Positions 49,591-62,209 of a stretch of DNA of 64,000 bases are shown one piece after another (the first letter of the stretch is position 1; each line of letters begins with the position of its first letter). The stretch covers positions 28,238,479 to 28,302,478 of the forward strand of contig NC_135147.1 of NCBI RefSeq assembly GCF_051014445.1, read 5' to 3'. This DNA comes from Colletes latitarsis. Its lineage: Eukaryota; Arthropoda; Insecta; Hymenoptera; Colletidae. The notes beneath the pieces were generated by a model, which was not told where the DNA came from, searched no databases, and was given only the letters and a program-made list of their open reading frames with translations. Made by a program: the position numbers and the translations under genes.

Positions 49591-51411
49591 TTTCGCCGCG
49601 TTTATCGGTTCTTCTTCCTTAAACGGGCTCGTAAATTTAACAGATTGGATTTTAAACATCTCGTTCGTCTCGTACGGTGTCGATCGATGCATTTTTATAT
49701 ACATATAGCAAACTATCAAAAATGAAAAACTGTGCGAAACGCACGCCCTTGTGTATCTAATACGAGAACCGCAAAAGATGGGTTACACCGTTAGTAAAAC
49801 GAAACCTCGTAGACAAAGAACAGAAACTGTTTAATTTGCGTTCGATCGTTTGCATGGATGGCCAACAGTGTACGATGTACTTGGAATAAATTACGACTTG
49901 TACTCCTAGAACGACGGTAGAAGGAGATGGGATGGCCCCTCGGTGTATTTGCAAACTGAACTTGCAAATATTTTTCTGCTTTCTGTCTACTTGCAATGTA
50001 AGTAATAGTACGAAAAAAGGGAGGTGAACATCGCGTGGAATTGCTTCGTGTAAAGTTGAACAGAAACCGATCGAATCGTCTCGCTGATTTATTTCAAATT
50101 CGTTTTTAGGTGCATGGCAGTATCGTGTTCCTCTTGCATATCAATGATAATGGTTCGCAAGGGATTGCGTGAAATCGCACCTAACACTCGCATCGGTGAT
50201 TAATGATCGATAGAAATCGTTGTAGAACCGCACGCTTATCCTAGGAAGTAACGAACTTGTGATTAATACCGGTATAGACGATAGATCACGGTCAGGTGTA
50301 AGGTTTAATGATTTTGGCAGTCGTGTTGCACGTTTTGCTTGTTAAGGTTTTTTTTTTTTTTATACAATACAATAGCCACCGTTCTCTATATCGTGTACCG
50401 TAGAATTTGAAAATCCGACGACTTTCTCACTGGATACGATTTTCTACCCGCTACCACGTAGAATATAATATCTATAAAATTTCTTCAAGTCTCAAACAAC
50501 GCTCCTCATCCGCTAAAGCCATTTCACTCTTGGATCGTCGATTGGAATTCAATCGATCGTAACATTTGATAATCGTGATCAGAATATACTAATAATCATA
50601 GCAATAATAATAATAATGATGATGATCGTAATAATGTCGATAATAATAATAATATATTACTCTGAATCGTATTTTACAGTCCATCTAACAACAACGAACG
50701 TATCTAGTTGCAACAGCCTCTTTCTTTTTATTTTTCTTTAAATATCTTTCGGTAATGCGTGTGTGTTGGTCGTTTGCAAGATAATAATCTTTCTCCGTTT
50801 ATTCTTCCTTCTTCGAAAAGACGCTATCTCTTCCGAAACAAAGATACTTTTATTTTACCTACGATTTAGACTTATCTCGCTGCGTTTAACGGACCGTCGA
50901 GAATACTCGAGCTAATAACGCTACGATCTATATGATTCTATCGTTAGGAGAGCGACAACGCGCGAAAAAGGAAATCACAGTAAGACGAAAATCCACAATG
51001 TGCCGACTTCGATCGATCTTCTTTGTCCTTAGCGCCTTTCCGTCGTAAGTAATCTTCTTATTCTACGTGCCTCTTATGGCTAAAATCGTCGACGATACGC
51101 GCGTTCGACGTAATCGGCTCGTTTCCTTCTTATAACTACGCGTTTACGTACCTCTTTTTAATTTCTCCTTTACCCTTCCTCTTGAAAATCCGTTTCACCG
51201 GATCGGTGGGACACTAACAAAATCGTACGTAATCAATATGTCTCGACGAACAACTCCAAACTGGACGTTTCTTCATCCTATATTTTCTATATTCGTATAT
51301 TTTCCAACATTTAGCATCGACCCTTCAACCTCCTCGTCGTCATCCTTCTTCGCGAACGAAGTATCAAGAAACTTCCCTGTCGCTGACAACCAAAAGATCC
51401 TCGGTGAACTC
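49591..51411. other. Intergenic region and probable 3' UTR of the LRR gene
   Basis: No supportable coding gene. It contains a T run near 50349-50361 and a trinucleotide-repeat tract at 50589-50655. The right part probably contains the 3' UTR of the minus-strand LRR gene; several reverse AATAAA sites lie between 50.7 and 50.9 kb. The composition turns CpG-rich at about 50.9 kb. Confidence 0.45.
50589..50655. repeat. (TAA)n/(GAT)n microsatellite
   Basis: A low-complexity tract of AATAATAATAATAATGATGA type, followed by GTCGATAATAATAATAATAT-type sequence. Confidence 0.75.
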
Positions 51412-54400
51412 TCACTTCTTCTTGGCCTTGCCGTTCTTCTGGATCTTGGTGATCTTCAGTCTACAGTTGGATCCACCGGTGTAGACGACCTCTGCCCTTC
51501 CACCTTCCACCACCGCGGTGACCAGAGCTTTCACAGACTTGACGTGCACATCCTTGGCGCTGATCTCCAACGAGGTGCCCGGATATCGGTCTCTGACGCA
51601 CTTCCCGACGCTCGAGGCCTGCGTTTCCGTCAGCTCCACCGAGTCCAGGCAGAGCCAGGTGAGGTATTGCAGATGCGTCAGGATCGTCTGCACGAAAACG
51701 TGCTCCATTTGCACCTTCTTCGCGCTGTCGTTCACTATCAGTCCGTTCGCTTTGAGGAAACTCAGGTTGCACAGTTTCAAGTATTTGGCGATTTGCCTCA
51801 TCGTCTTCTCGCTGTCCTCCAACGTCACCCGCCAGAAATTGATTCTCAGAGACTGTAGATTCCTGAAATGAGTGGACAGACAGGCGAAGAACTGTTGGAG
51901 GATCTTGTCGTTGATGAACAACAGAGATCCGCTGCTGCCGCCTATGGTGGACTTGTCCAGAGAGAGATCGAGTTCGCTCAGGGCGGTGAAACCGGCGAGG
52001 AACGGCAACAGAAGCGGCCCTCGGAGCGCCAAACGATCGTTCACTGTTACCTGGAGTCAGAAATACATAATCACCGTACCAAATAGAGATGACGGCCAGC
52101 GAGTCAATTTTCCAAAAACCTAGCTTGCGTGCGAGAATTTCGATAAAATTCAACCGTGCATTACCGTATATCTTTCGTCCAATTTGACGCCACTATTCGT
52201 CGAGCGTGTAACGCGGCCAACGAATCGTTTCGTTGGTCGGAAACCAGTTCTCCCCGACCAAGACGAATGATCTACCGTGGTCAGGACGACCGCCGTTCAG
52301 ACCGCGAACGAATCATCGACGGCCTCAAATTACGAATCGTCCGGTTCGAGTGGGCTCGAGTGTCTCGAATGGGCCGTGTCAGATCGTCGGGAACCCGATA
52401 CATCGGCTCGCGTTCTCGCCGACAACCGTGCCCGTCGTTACGATCCGTTTCTGGTACACGCGTCTGTACTTAGGGTTATAGAACACTCGAAGAATATCAA
52501 TGGGAGAAGCTTGTAACTTTAGGGTACGCGGTTTCTTTATTAGTAGAGAACAGCGGGTTGCGAACTCTGCCGTCATTCGAAATCTAAAACTGAATCTCGA
52601 ATCTCTCAACGTTAAACCTACCACGAAATTCGCGTGTTGAAGTCGATCGCCACGTACAAGTAAAAATTAGGTATCGCTGGGAAGGAAGAATTTCACGCGA
52701 GAGGAAAAGTTTCTGGATAAAATCTAGTTTCGTTCGATCGTCCCGGTATTAAGAAAGTACGGTTTCGTTGATTCGTTAAGGCGAGCTGGCAATTTAATTC
52801 GTAATTGCGAAACTCACGGCGAAGTCAAGAGACCGGGGATCCCTTTCATCTAGCGAAGCCGGGACGTACAGCTGGAAAGAGGATTACTTACTTGAAAACC
52901 AGCCAACCTGAGGAACACAATCGCGGGGCAGGCAGGAGGCGGCGCGGCTCTGAGGAGCTCGGCTCCAGCGTCGTCCCGACGCCCTAATCTCGCCAAAGGA
53001 CCCTCGTGGACGGCCAGATGCAAGCGGGCGTTGCAGAGACTCAATTCGCGGACGCTCGTGTATCTGAGTAGCTCGGAGAATACCGCCAAGCTGTCCGATT
53101 CCTGCGAACACGGACACGTTTTTCGACTTAAGCGACGGCGCTTGTACCGTTTCGAGACGCTGCGGGCCATACAATTCTGTGGTTCGAATCCTTGGTAATT
53201 CTCACACTTTGGACGAATAGCTTTCTTGCAAGAACGGCTCTCGCCGCGAAAGCTATCGTTCGAGTTACCCGGCTCGTAAAAAACGAACAATGCCAACTCG
53301 ATCGAGAAGCTTTATTCATCTTTTCATCGTCGAATCGTAATCGTTTAAACATGTAGTTATAGATCCGGCATTGTACGAACGCGTCGCGATGTCGAGATCG
53401 TTGGCGGTATCGCGTTACCCTGCAATAAGTCGGGAACAAAGCGAGACGTGCGAGCGCAATGGCTTCCTAGATTACAGGATCGCGTGCGTCGCGATGGAAG
53501 ACAAAGCTCCGACGTTAATACGAAGTTAACAAGCTGCGACTTACCCTCGCTTTGATCGCCGCGCGGAGTTCGAACCGATTAAGCAAAGTTCGCGTGGTCG
53601 GTGTCCCGTGGAATCGAAGACACGGAAAACGACGTCGAAAGCGGAAACGGAAAACCTCGGTGCATCGAGCGTCGAACTTTGTCCCGGTTCGCGCTAGAAC
53701 GGCGCAAGTTTCTCCGGCGAAGATTGATATCGGTACACGCGTCGCCTCGAAATAGCACGACCTAATTAAACGACACAGTTTCGAGGGGGAGGCGTCATTA
53801 AGTGGCGCGACGCGACATCGTGACAGTTTGAAATTGATCTCGAACGGCGGGTTTCTGTTCGATCGAGACGATGGGACGGCTTCGTTCCACTTTGCCGCGG
53901 CTGGATGCGTCGCGACGAAGCCCCGAGCAATATTCCAAAGTACAGACGCTGCTTCCGGGGAATTCTGCGCGGAGACCAGGAGAGCCTCGACGGGGAATCG
54001 CGAGGCCAAGATCCGCCGGAGTCAAAGCGCGTTTTAAACGGATGACTTTCAACGAGGGCCCGCCAACTGCGAATCAGGCTTACCGGTATTAGGTTGACAG
54101 CCACCGAATTCCCCTTTATTTTCCAGATCGAATTTCGCGGTACGGTAACTCGAGTAGGGCGCATATAGTCGTCAAACGCTCTATACCGAAACGGTTTCGA
54201 TTAAACCTCGGATGGCGAACCTGGCTCGCTTTTGTCGCACACGAAACTGTTTGTTGCGGACATTGATCAGACTTTGATCGTCGTTGTCGCAGGCATTGCT
54301 CCTTTACGCATTTGCAAACTTCTTCGAAACGTTTCAACGTTGACCGGTTTAAATATTTATGGGGAATCGCTCGAGTTGGGCGTCCGTGATCAGCTCTTTC

Positions 54401-57400
54401 TCGTTTTAAAATGTTTACTCGCCAATCGACGCAACAAGTGCCGTTTGGTATTTTGACGGACGATTTCTAATTCGCAGCCGCATAAAGTACACCAATTTCG
54501 TTGTGCAACTCGGTTCGTCTGGTTTATAAACGAGACTAATGGTCCGAACGACGGAAATTAATCCTCGAGGGAGATGCAACAGAAGAAAGTCTCCTGAGTC
54601 TCGAGGAATTAAGAACATTATTTGGGGAATGTGGGAGGCCCGGGGCCGAGCAGTGCAGCCGCAAAGTGACGTCGGTCTCCGTGATAAATCCACAAAGTTA
54701 ACCATTCCCTGTGGTGCGACAAGTGGCGGAGGACATTTGGCAAATCAGCTCTCGTTTCAGCGGTTTCTCCGGGAATTATTAATGACGTCGGTGGCTTTCA
54801 ACGCGAATTGCTGTACCGAGGCCGGTCCTCCACCCCTTGGAGCGTTGTCGAGCGTATGCAGAGTTTGTCAGGAACGTCATACCCGACACGAATCGCTGCG
54901 TAAACATGGCTCGCGAGCGCGCGCGGCTTTATCGCGGAGAACGATGCGTCGCGTCGACGAGCTCGTGTTCGAAAATTGTTTTTTCCCCCAGTAGCGGGGG
55001 ACTTGATATCCCGTAAATTGGGCGGTTTTCATTGTTCGGTGAAAAATATCAGAGCGGTCGCATAAATTGCACGAATCGGCGACCGGGGCACCGTTCTTTT
55101 TAAATGGAAATCATCCCGGCTCGTGACAGCCCGAACAATAATGGTCGGCGCGGGCCAAGCTCGCGGGAGGAGTCGAGAGGGCTCCAACGACCTGCATTGT
55201 TTATAATCACCCTCGTGCGTTAAATTAAATCTGCCCGGGCCACCCTGCCTCCCGCCTCATTGTTTCCGCGCGTGATATCGCCGAGTCACCGGGAGGATTT
55301 TACGGTTGTACAATTTATCCGGGGATATTCCGCGAATTACGCGCTTTTCGAACTCGACCTCTACCCTCTTCGGTTCGCGCGATCGCCCCTTGCTCGTAGT
55401 TTACCCTCGTTAACTGACGCGAATTAAGCGTACGCGTCGCTGCTTCATCGATGAATCTGCCCCAAGGCGTTTAAGCGGGATACAAAGGTTCACTTTTATC
55501 GATTTCAAGCCGTGAAAATGAAACTTTACTCTTGGCCGTGATTCGAAATACAAAACACACGGTCCCTTTCCCTGATCCCGACAAATGCGTAGAAGGACTT
55601 TACGAGCACGTAAACCTGCTGCATTTTCCCCAGAAGATCGTGTTTTATTATACGCGAACAAAAATATTCAGGCAGTCGCGCGATCTAGAAACCCCCATTT
55701 TCTCCAAACGTCTCCGTGCTAGGGCTTGGGTCGAATTTCAAGCTTCTTCGACTTTTCACACCCTTAGAAGCAACGGGGATATCAAGGGCTAGAAGGAGAT
55801 TAAAAGAACCGTACTTAAAACCAGCTGGTTCTTCCCGTAGCACGATCCAAGATCGATCGATTATTAAAAATACTTCGCAGGATAATCCACGCGAGCCGGA
55901 TCTTTAATCCCTGAACCCCTTGAGCTCCCGTCTCTTCGTTTGACGTTCGCTGTCCGTGAATATCGATTCGTGTTCGAGGTGTCCCATAAAGCGAGCTAAA
56001 AATGGAGACAGACGGTGGATGGTTGGTTTTATGGTTAACTCGCGACGTTCCTACTAGACAATTTCTCCATAACAGGGAACACTGTTTCGAACAGACGTTC
56101 GTAGAACAGGTTTGCATAATGCTACGAGGAGCGAGCACGCGATACGTCAAGGGCAGTGGTATTCTCATGGAAATTTTCAGCGATCCTCGCAGACGTTGGT
56201 CAGGGTTGCGTAGAAGGATTGTTCCGAGGGTCGGGAGAGCACCAGAACGGGATACCGCGTAATTTATTGCGGCCAATATTACCGCAACCCCCTAGGAGCA
56301 CTATTTTATGACGGCTAAGGATCCCACGTGTCGCCCTGCACCCCTTCCATCGAGCAATTTAAAATATCGTTTAAAGCAAGTTACTTTGAAGAATTCTGCA
56401 GAAATACCAATGTCCGATAATTTATAGAATTATTCCATCAGCGTACCCAGTACCCCGTCTGCAAATAATCCGTACAAGTTCCTTCGATCGATTAACATAC
56501 ATTTTATTAGCGTGACCCCGAACAAATAAGGGCGAGCTTATAAATCATCTGGGCCGTTTTGCATCCGTTCGAGGCGGATAATAAATAAGGAGCCTCTTCG
56601 AAGGAGCGTTTACGAGTAATAGCCCGGTCGTTAGACTCGTCAGCGATGATCGATTCGTCCGTTTAATGCGTCCGTTCCTCCTGCATTCTATTTTCCGGGA
56701 GAAGATTGGTTACAGAACAACGTGGCTGCGTCTCGGGCCGAGCCATCGAGTTCCCGGCAGATTTAAGTAAATTGGATCACACGGACGAGTGTGCTCCCGG
56801 GAGCATTTTTAATAATGGAAAATCCATTTGGCCGTGTCGCGGATATATATCTTGTTTGCCAGCTTCCGTCGAGTATCGCCATCGAGGCCGCCGCCGTTCG
56901 GTATCCGTACTTTATTTCGCGGGTAAAGCTCACGCGCTTCGTCGGCGTTGTTGCTTTTAAATAAATCAGCCGGCGCGGAGCGAACCGTCGCGATCGACCA
57001 CTCGAATCCTCACCCTCTATTCGCAAAGAGAGAACTCTTGATCCCGATGGCTTCGTATTCGATTTAATTAAATTCTACGAGTATTAATTAATTTTGCCAC
57101 TCGCCGATTCGTATGGGAGGTAGACTCGCGACAAATAGAGCACGCTTCCGAGTCTGTTCTTCCCGATCCTCGAAATTTTTGTGAGCAATATTTCGTCGAG
57201 AGCGATCAAAGTTGTCGGTGGCGGCGAAAGATTCAACCGGCGTCGCTCTTGTTCCATGTTTCCTTTGATTTCAACGAGAATCTAGTTTCATTTATTTCGC
57301 CGGAACACCGTTGGCAGAGGCCAGCTCTAGACAGCCATTAGCACGGCCCTTTCGACGCGCGGTGGATTTAAATAAATAGATTGCTGCGTTGCGACGTCCC

Positions 57401-59582
57401 CGCAATACGTTTTGAATAATGGAGTAAGGGGTTCGCGCATAAATCTCCCGCAGCAAAATTCGCTGGACGATCCTCGAACGAACACGGATAAACCGTGACC
57501 CGTCTTATCGGGGAAAGACATTTGCTCTCGTTTCCTTCGTATCAATCCTTCGGGCAGCCCAGGCCTGGCTCCTCGATGCTTTCATCATCGTGAAACGCCA
57601 AAGAAGGCGAACCGAGAGACGACGAACTACAAATCGAATCGAATGGAGAAACCATTTTGGAGCTCGGTGTAAAAGCTATCGGGGAAAATAAAGGGAGTAC
57701 CGGGCCCGGGGAACAAAGGACGCGAGCCAATAATTCGAAATTTTATGAAATTTTCAAGATCGACTCCCACGAGTGCACTTCTTTCTCTTTTAAACGTCCA
57801 ACCATATATCAAAGTGCAAGCAACCCTCGTATAGTTGTGCTTTCAACGCGTAATATTTATTTTACTTTATTATTAGAATGAAATCGTGTTGCATATTGAC
57901 TTGTTTTCGAAATCCCAACCCTTAGGCGCGACGGTCGATTCGCGAGCCGGCAGTGGAAATAGACTTTTGATGCGCGACCAGTAGAAGAGTAGCGATTATA
58001 GTCAGACGTCGCAGTTACAGCGTGTAATTCCTCTCGTTCGCGTACCAGCGGACCGTGGACGACTCCTGAATTTCATTTTCGTCCTGCATACCGTAATTAT
58101 ACGTCCTCAATTAAAGCAGGAAGTTTGGAACAACGGGATCAGTGGAACGGCTCAACGGTTGGTCAGACTCCGAACATCGTAACTAGCTTTTCGCTCGAAT
58201 TTCAAACACCAAATTTTTCGTACAGTAACCAACTACGAAACGTAGAATACGCGTTGCAATTAGACGCTCTGTAACCCAATTAATCGGACGTTTTCGTAGT
58301 TTTTAACCGGGCAAGCAGCGAAACTTTGTTTCTTCGTACTTAGGAGCTGTTCTCATGATTGGTCACATTAGTTAATACAGTAAACTGACGAAGATAGAAT
58401 CTTTGTTGGCGGGTTACTCCGTTCGAAAGAAATTAAAGTTTCTACGGTATTAGTCCCTGGCAATTAGCGAGGAGGATAAACTCGAGTCGCATGCTCTTTA
58501 TCTCTTTTCTTCCTGGTTGTAGGTGGTCTGAAATCACCGATAATTAATTATCCAACTCCGACGTAATCCATGAATGCACCAGGTAGGATTATCCCCTGGC
58601 CGTGTTCTCTGTTTTCTCCTCTGGTTTTTGGATGGTCTTTCTGCCCTACCGAGGCACTCGTACTTCACTGGAGATAATGGCTCGTCGCCAACAATGGACC
58701 GGTAAGATAGAGCTAGGAGGTTAAGAGGTTCAATGGAAGGAACCGAGAAACGTATTTATGTTATGTGCATATGCAGAAATCTCGAGCTACAGTCGGAATG
58801 AAATAAACCAGCCGTCCAGGGCTGCTTTCCTGATCGTGAATCACGTCAGACAGGACACTTAAACTTTTTCGACGCGTTAGTCGAATTTAAGGAGCGATCT
58901 TTCATCCGTATTATTAATATTCCAAACTCTATTTCGGTCTCCCGGTAGAAAACCGCAGGCTTTCCGGGCGATTCTTTTTACGCGGCGAGGAGTTATCGTT
59001 ACTAGACCCTTGATACTCCATCAGTTTCTTTTACGGATCCCACTCTCCGTTCGTAACTTTGTCGAAATCCCGAAGATGTAATCGGAGGAACCTCTTTTCC
59101 AGGCACTTGATATCGATCGTTCGATTTCTTGTAATTCGGGGTCCTCTTAACAATCGGAAGGCGAATACGATGGATTCTGCTTGTACCAAGGCCTCGCGCC
59201 AGTTACGTGATAAAATAATAAAGGTTCAACAGTTACATAAAGAAACGATTTTTAGAAACGTGGACTCACCTCTATTCGGAACGTCCAGCCCTCGAGGCTG
59301 AGCAGTTTGAGGGTCGTGTTCCTGGCAAGGGCGTGACACAGCAACCGCGAAGGATGATCATCGAGGGCAAGTCGTGGACTAGCGAGATCCAGGAGTTGCA
59401 GACAGGGCGCCTCTGTCAGTGCCAGGACCAACGGCATCACGTCCGCTGGCCTCGACACACCGGCAGCTCTCAGTGCATCCAAATTGCGCGCCCTTCTGAT
59501 GGTCTCTCCCAGGCAACCCGCATCCAATCCGTCGTTCAAACACTTGGACACGTTCAGGGACCTTAGCTTGCAGTTTGGTTCT
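51412..59582 (-). CDS. Unidentified leucine-rich-repeat protein, three 3' exons (5' end missing)
   Basis: Exons in order are 59270-59582, 52892-53101 and 51412-52050, joined in frame and giving 386 residues. The first exon begins with one base of a split codon after acceptor CCTCAG, so at least one upstream exon must exist; none was found in the window. Repeats of the ribonuclease-inhibitor type are seen: CKLRSLNVSKC, APCLQLLDLAS, TTLKLLSLEG, SVREL SLCNA, AIVFLRLAGF, ALSELDLSLD, NLQSLRINFW, YLTWLCLDSVEL. The C-terminus is Lys-rich (ITKIQKNGKAKKK). There is no signal peptide or membrane segment in the visible part. Such repeats bind other proteins. I do not recognise the family; a TONSL-like or CARMIL-like protein was considered, but the C-terminus does not fit. 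Intron 53102-59269 is 6.2 kb. The tandem arrays at 60.4-63.5 kb would lie in its upstream intron. Confidence 0.7.
53102..59269 (-). other. 6.2-kb intron of the LRR gene
   Basis: CpG-rich DNA between the acceptor TTCGCAG before 53101 and the donor GTGAGT at 59269. Chance open frames occur on both strands (up to 164 codons), none with a domain or a sound start. A GGTTCGAATCC near 53174 resembles a tRNA T-arm, but no cloverleaf is present. Nothing else was recognised. Confidence 0.6.
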
Positions 59583-60399
59583 CTGAGGCATCGATTAGAT
59601 GGATGTTAAAATTGTAAGTGGAGGTTAAAATTGTAATTAATGTTTTACGGAACAGAAATAAAATATTTGATCGATTCTTTCTTGGCCCAGTTATACGGAA
59701 ACAGAGTGTGTCGGTACCGTCGAATTCTCGTTTCCTTCGAGTATCGTAGCATAGATAATTAGGGGTATCGTGAATTCTGTCAAGAGAGACGGTAAATTAG
59801 CATAGGAAAAGTACACCAATAACAGGAGTGCCTGTCGCGTAATCGATAGCTCGTGTATAACGAAACGGGTCGGGCTCTGACGCAGATTTCCAATTTCCCT
59901 TCAATTTCTCGTAGATCCCAGCACGCCAGCGACGCGACATACTTCGCGTAATACGGCGAACGCAACCAATTTTCCTAAAGTACGATGTACAAGGTAAACA
60001 GGGGATCGATACAATCCCCGCGAACATCTTCTCAGGGGATTCTTTCGACTTGTCCGCTCGAAGCGAGAGAGAATATACTGGCCTACTTTTTTATTAATCG
60101 AGAGGATACACTTGCAATTAAGACTCGGCTGGTCTACCGGTCGAGTATTATAACAACAAGTCCGAAACAAACCGAGCTCGTCATGTTGTATAGGATTAGG
60201 AATATGAACTCAACCACCATTGTAATTCGAATCAAACATATGTATTATTTCACTATAAAAATGAAAGTTACATAATACGTATTACATAGCAATCATATGA
60301 AGAAGTTAAATAAAGCTAACAATTTTTCGATCTATCATATTTGGCATGTCATCTACCGCTGTATGGAACTGAAATAAAGTAGCATGTACTTTTGCATTT
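59583..60399. other. Probable intron of the LRR gene; nothing recognised
   Basis: Sequence upstream of the first visible LRR exon. It is CpG-rich at first, then AT-rich from about 60.2 kb where the satellite block begins. No exon could be supported. Confidence 0.45.
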
Positions 60400-61078
60400 T
60401 CCTACAGGCATCTGCTGACCGCTGCTGACCATTCCTGATACTTCTGACAACGTACAACGATTACTACTGACGTCTGCCTGCCTCCGCTGGCCTCTGCTGA
60501 CCGCTGCTGACCATTCCTGATACTTCTGACAACGTACAACGATTACTACTGACGTCTGCTTGCCTTCGCTGACCCCTGCTGACCGCTGCTGACCATTTCT
60601 GATACTTCTCACAACGTACAACGATTACTACTGACGTCTGCTTGCCCCTGCTGGCCCCTGCTGACCGCTGCTGACCATTCCTGATACTTCTCACAACGTA
60701 CAACGATTACTACTGACGTCTGCTTGCCCCTGCTGGCCCCTGCTGACCGCTGCTGACCACTCCTGATACTTCTCACAACGTACAACGATTACTACTGACG
60801 TCTGCTTGCCCCTGCTGGCCTCTGCTGACCGCTGCTGACCACTCCTGACACTTCTCACAACGTACAACGATTACTACTGACGTCTGCTTGCCTCCGTTGG
60901 CCCCTGCTGACCGCTGCTGACCACTCCTGTTACTTCTGACAACGTAGAATGATTACTACTGACGTCTGCCTGCCTCTGCTGACCTCTGCAAGCATCCCTT
61001 GGACTCAGCTGGCCTCTGCCAGCATCCCCCAACGTCAGCTACCCTCCGCTGACCACTACTGACCACTGTTAATACTTC
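60400..61078. repeat. 82-bp tandem minisatellite, left arm of an inverted structure
   Basis: The anchor CGTA(C/G)AA falls at 60451, 60533, 60615, 60697, 60779, 60861 and 60943, an exact 82-bp period in seven copies, with degenerate ends. Inside each unit a CTGACC/CTGCTG motif of about 10 bp recurs (GACCGCTGCTGACCA). The reverse complement is clearly similar to the array at 62.2-63.5 kb (shared AGTAGTAATCGTT(G/A)TACGTTG, then ATCAG, then GGTCAGCAG). Confidence 0.93.
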
Positions 61079-61125
61079 TAACGTGATATATATGTAATAT
61101 CGTCTTTGTAATATGAATCTTTGAT

Positions 61126-61151
61126 AATAAATGATACAATTTCAAAGAATT
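61126..61151. repeat. Left inner flank, inverted match of 62134-62159
   Basis: This 26-bp AT-rich segment is the reverse complement of 62134-62159 at 25 of 26 positions. Similarity continues outward and inward (CATCATTTTTTACCTTTCTT against the other flank). It shows that the unique flanks of the central array are also duplicated in inverted orientation. Confidence 0.85.
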
Positions 61152-61260
61152 AAAAGTGTTATCATCATTTTTTACCTTTCTTTCCCTTTCCAAATTATTT
61201 CTTTAGTTATAAGATACGTGCCACGTCCTCGCAAGGCCGCCAGCAGTTTAGAAAAATTCC

Positions 61261-62030
61261 GGCCGCTTTGAAAATCCGAATGACCTTGACCCAATTTCGA
61301 AAGTGGGTCAAGGCCATTCGAATCTTAGAAAATTTTCGGCCGCCTCGAAAATCCGAATGACCTTGACCCAATTTCGAAAGTGGGTCAAGGCCATTCGAAT
61401 CTTAGAAAATTTTCGGCCGCCTCGAAAATCCGAATGACCTTGACCCAATTTCGAAAGTGGGTCAAGGCCATCCGAACTTTAGAAAATTTTCGGCCGCGTC
61501 GAAAATCCGAATGGCCTTGACCCAATTTCGAAAGTAGGTCAAGGCCATTCGAAATTTTAGAAATCTTCGGCCGCGTCGAAAATCCGAATGGCCTTGACCC
61601 AATTTCGAAAGTGGGTCAAGGCCATTCGAATCTTAGAAAATTTTCGGCCGCCTCGAAAATCCGAATGGCCTTGACCCAATTTCGAAAGTAGGTCAAGGCC
61701 ATTCGAACTTTAGAAAATTTTCGGCCGCCTCGAAAATCCGAATGGCCTTGATCTAATTTCGAAAGTAGGTCAAGGCCATTCGAACTTTAGAAAATTTTCG
61801 GCCGCTTCGAGAATCTGAATGGCCTTGACCCAATTTCGAAAGTAGGTCAAGGCCATTCGAAATTTTAGAAATCTTCGGGCCGCTTCGAGAATCCGAATGG
61901 CCTTGACCCAATTTCGAAAGTGGGTCAAGGTCACCGACATTTCAGAAAAATTCTGGCCGCTTCGAGAATCCAAATGGCCTTGACCCACTTTCGAAAGTGG
62001 GTCAAGGTCACCGACATTTCAGAAAACACT
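61261..62030. repeat. 77-bp tandem array of palindromic units (ten copies), centre of the structure
   Basis: The base before GGGTCAAGG or AGGTCAAGG falls at 61304, 61381, 61458, 61535, 61612, 61689, 61766, 61843, 61921 and 61998, so the period is 77 bp with one 78. Each unit contains an almost perfect 44-bp palindrome: a 17-bp arm CGAATGGCCTTGACCCA, the centre ATTTCGAAAG, and the inverse arm. The linker contains TTAGAAAATTTTCGGCCGC. Each arm contains TCAAGGCCA or TCAAGGTCA, which fits the FTZ-F1/SF-1 consensus YCAAGGYCR. There is no coding content. Confidence 0.95.
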
Positions 62031-62133
62031 CTGGGCACTTTGGAATTCCAGTTTTAACCGAATAAATGGTTTCTTATTACTAAGGGAAGGGTCGGGAGAA
62101 GAAAAAAAAGGTAAAAATGATGGGAACACATAG

Positions 62134-62159
62134 AATTCTTTGAAATTATATCATTTATT
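62134..62159. repeat. Right inner flank, inverted match of 61126-61151
   Basis: Reverse-complement partner of the left flank, 25 of 26 bases identical. The midpoint of the pair (about 61642) coincides with the midpoint of the 77-bp array. Confidence 0.85.
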
Positions 62160-62209
62160 GTCATAGATTTACATTATACAAAGCTTTAATGCATATATCA
62201 TGGCAGAAG

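Noticed and set aside
53165..53195. GGTTCGAATCC resembling a tRNA T-arm
   Set aside because: No acceptor stem, D-arm or anticodon arm could be fitted around it.
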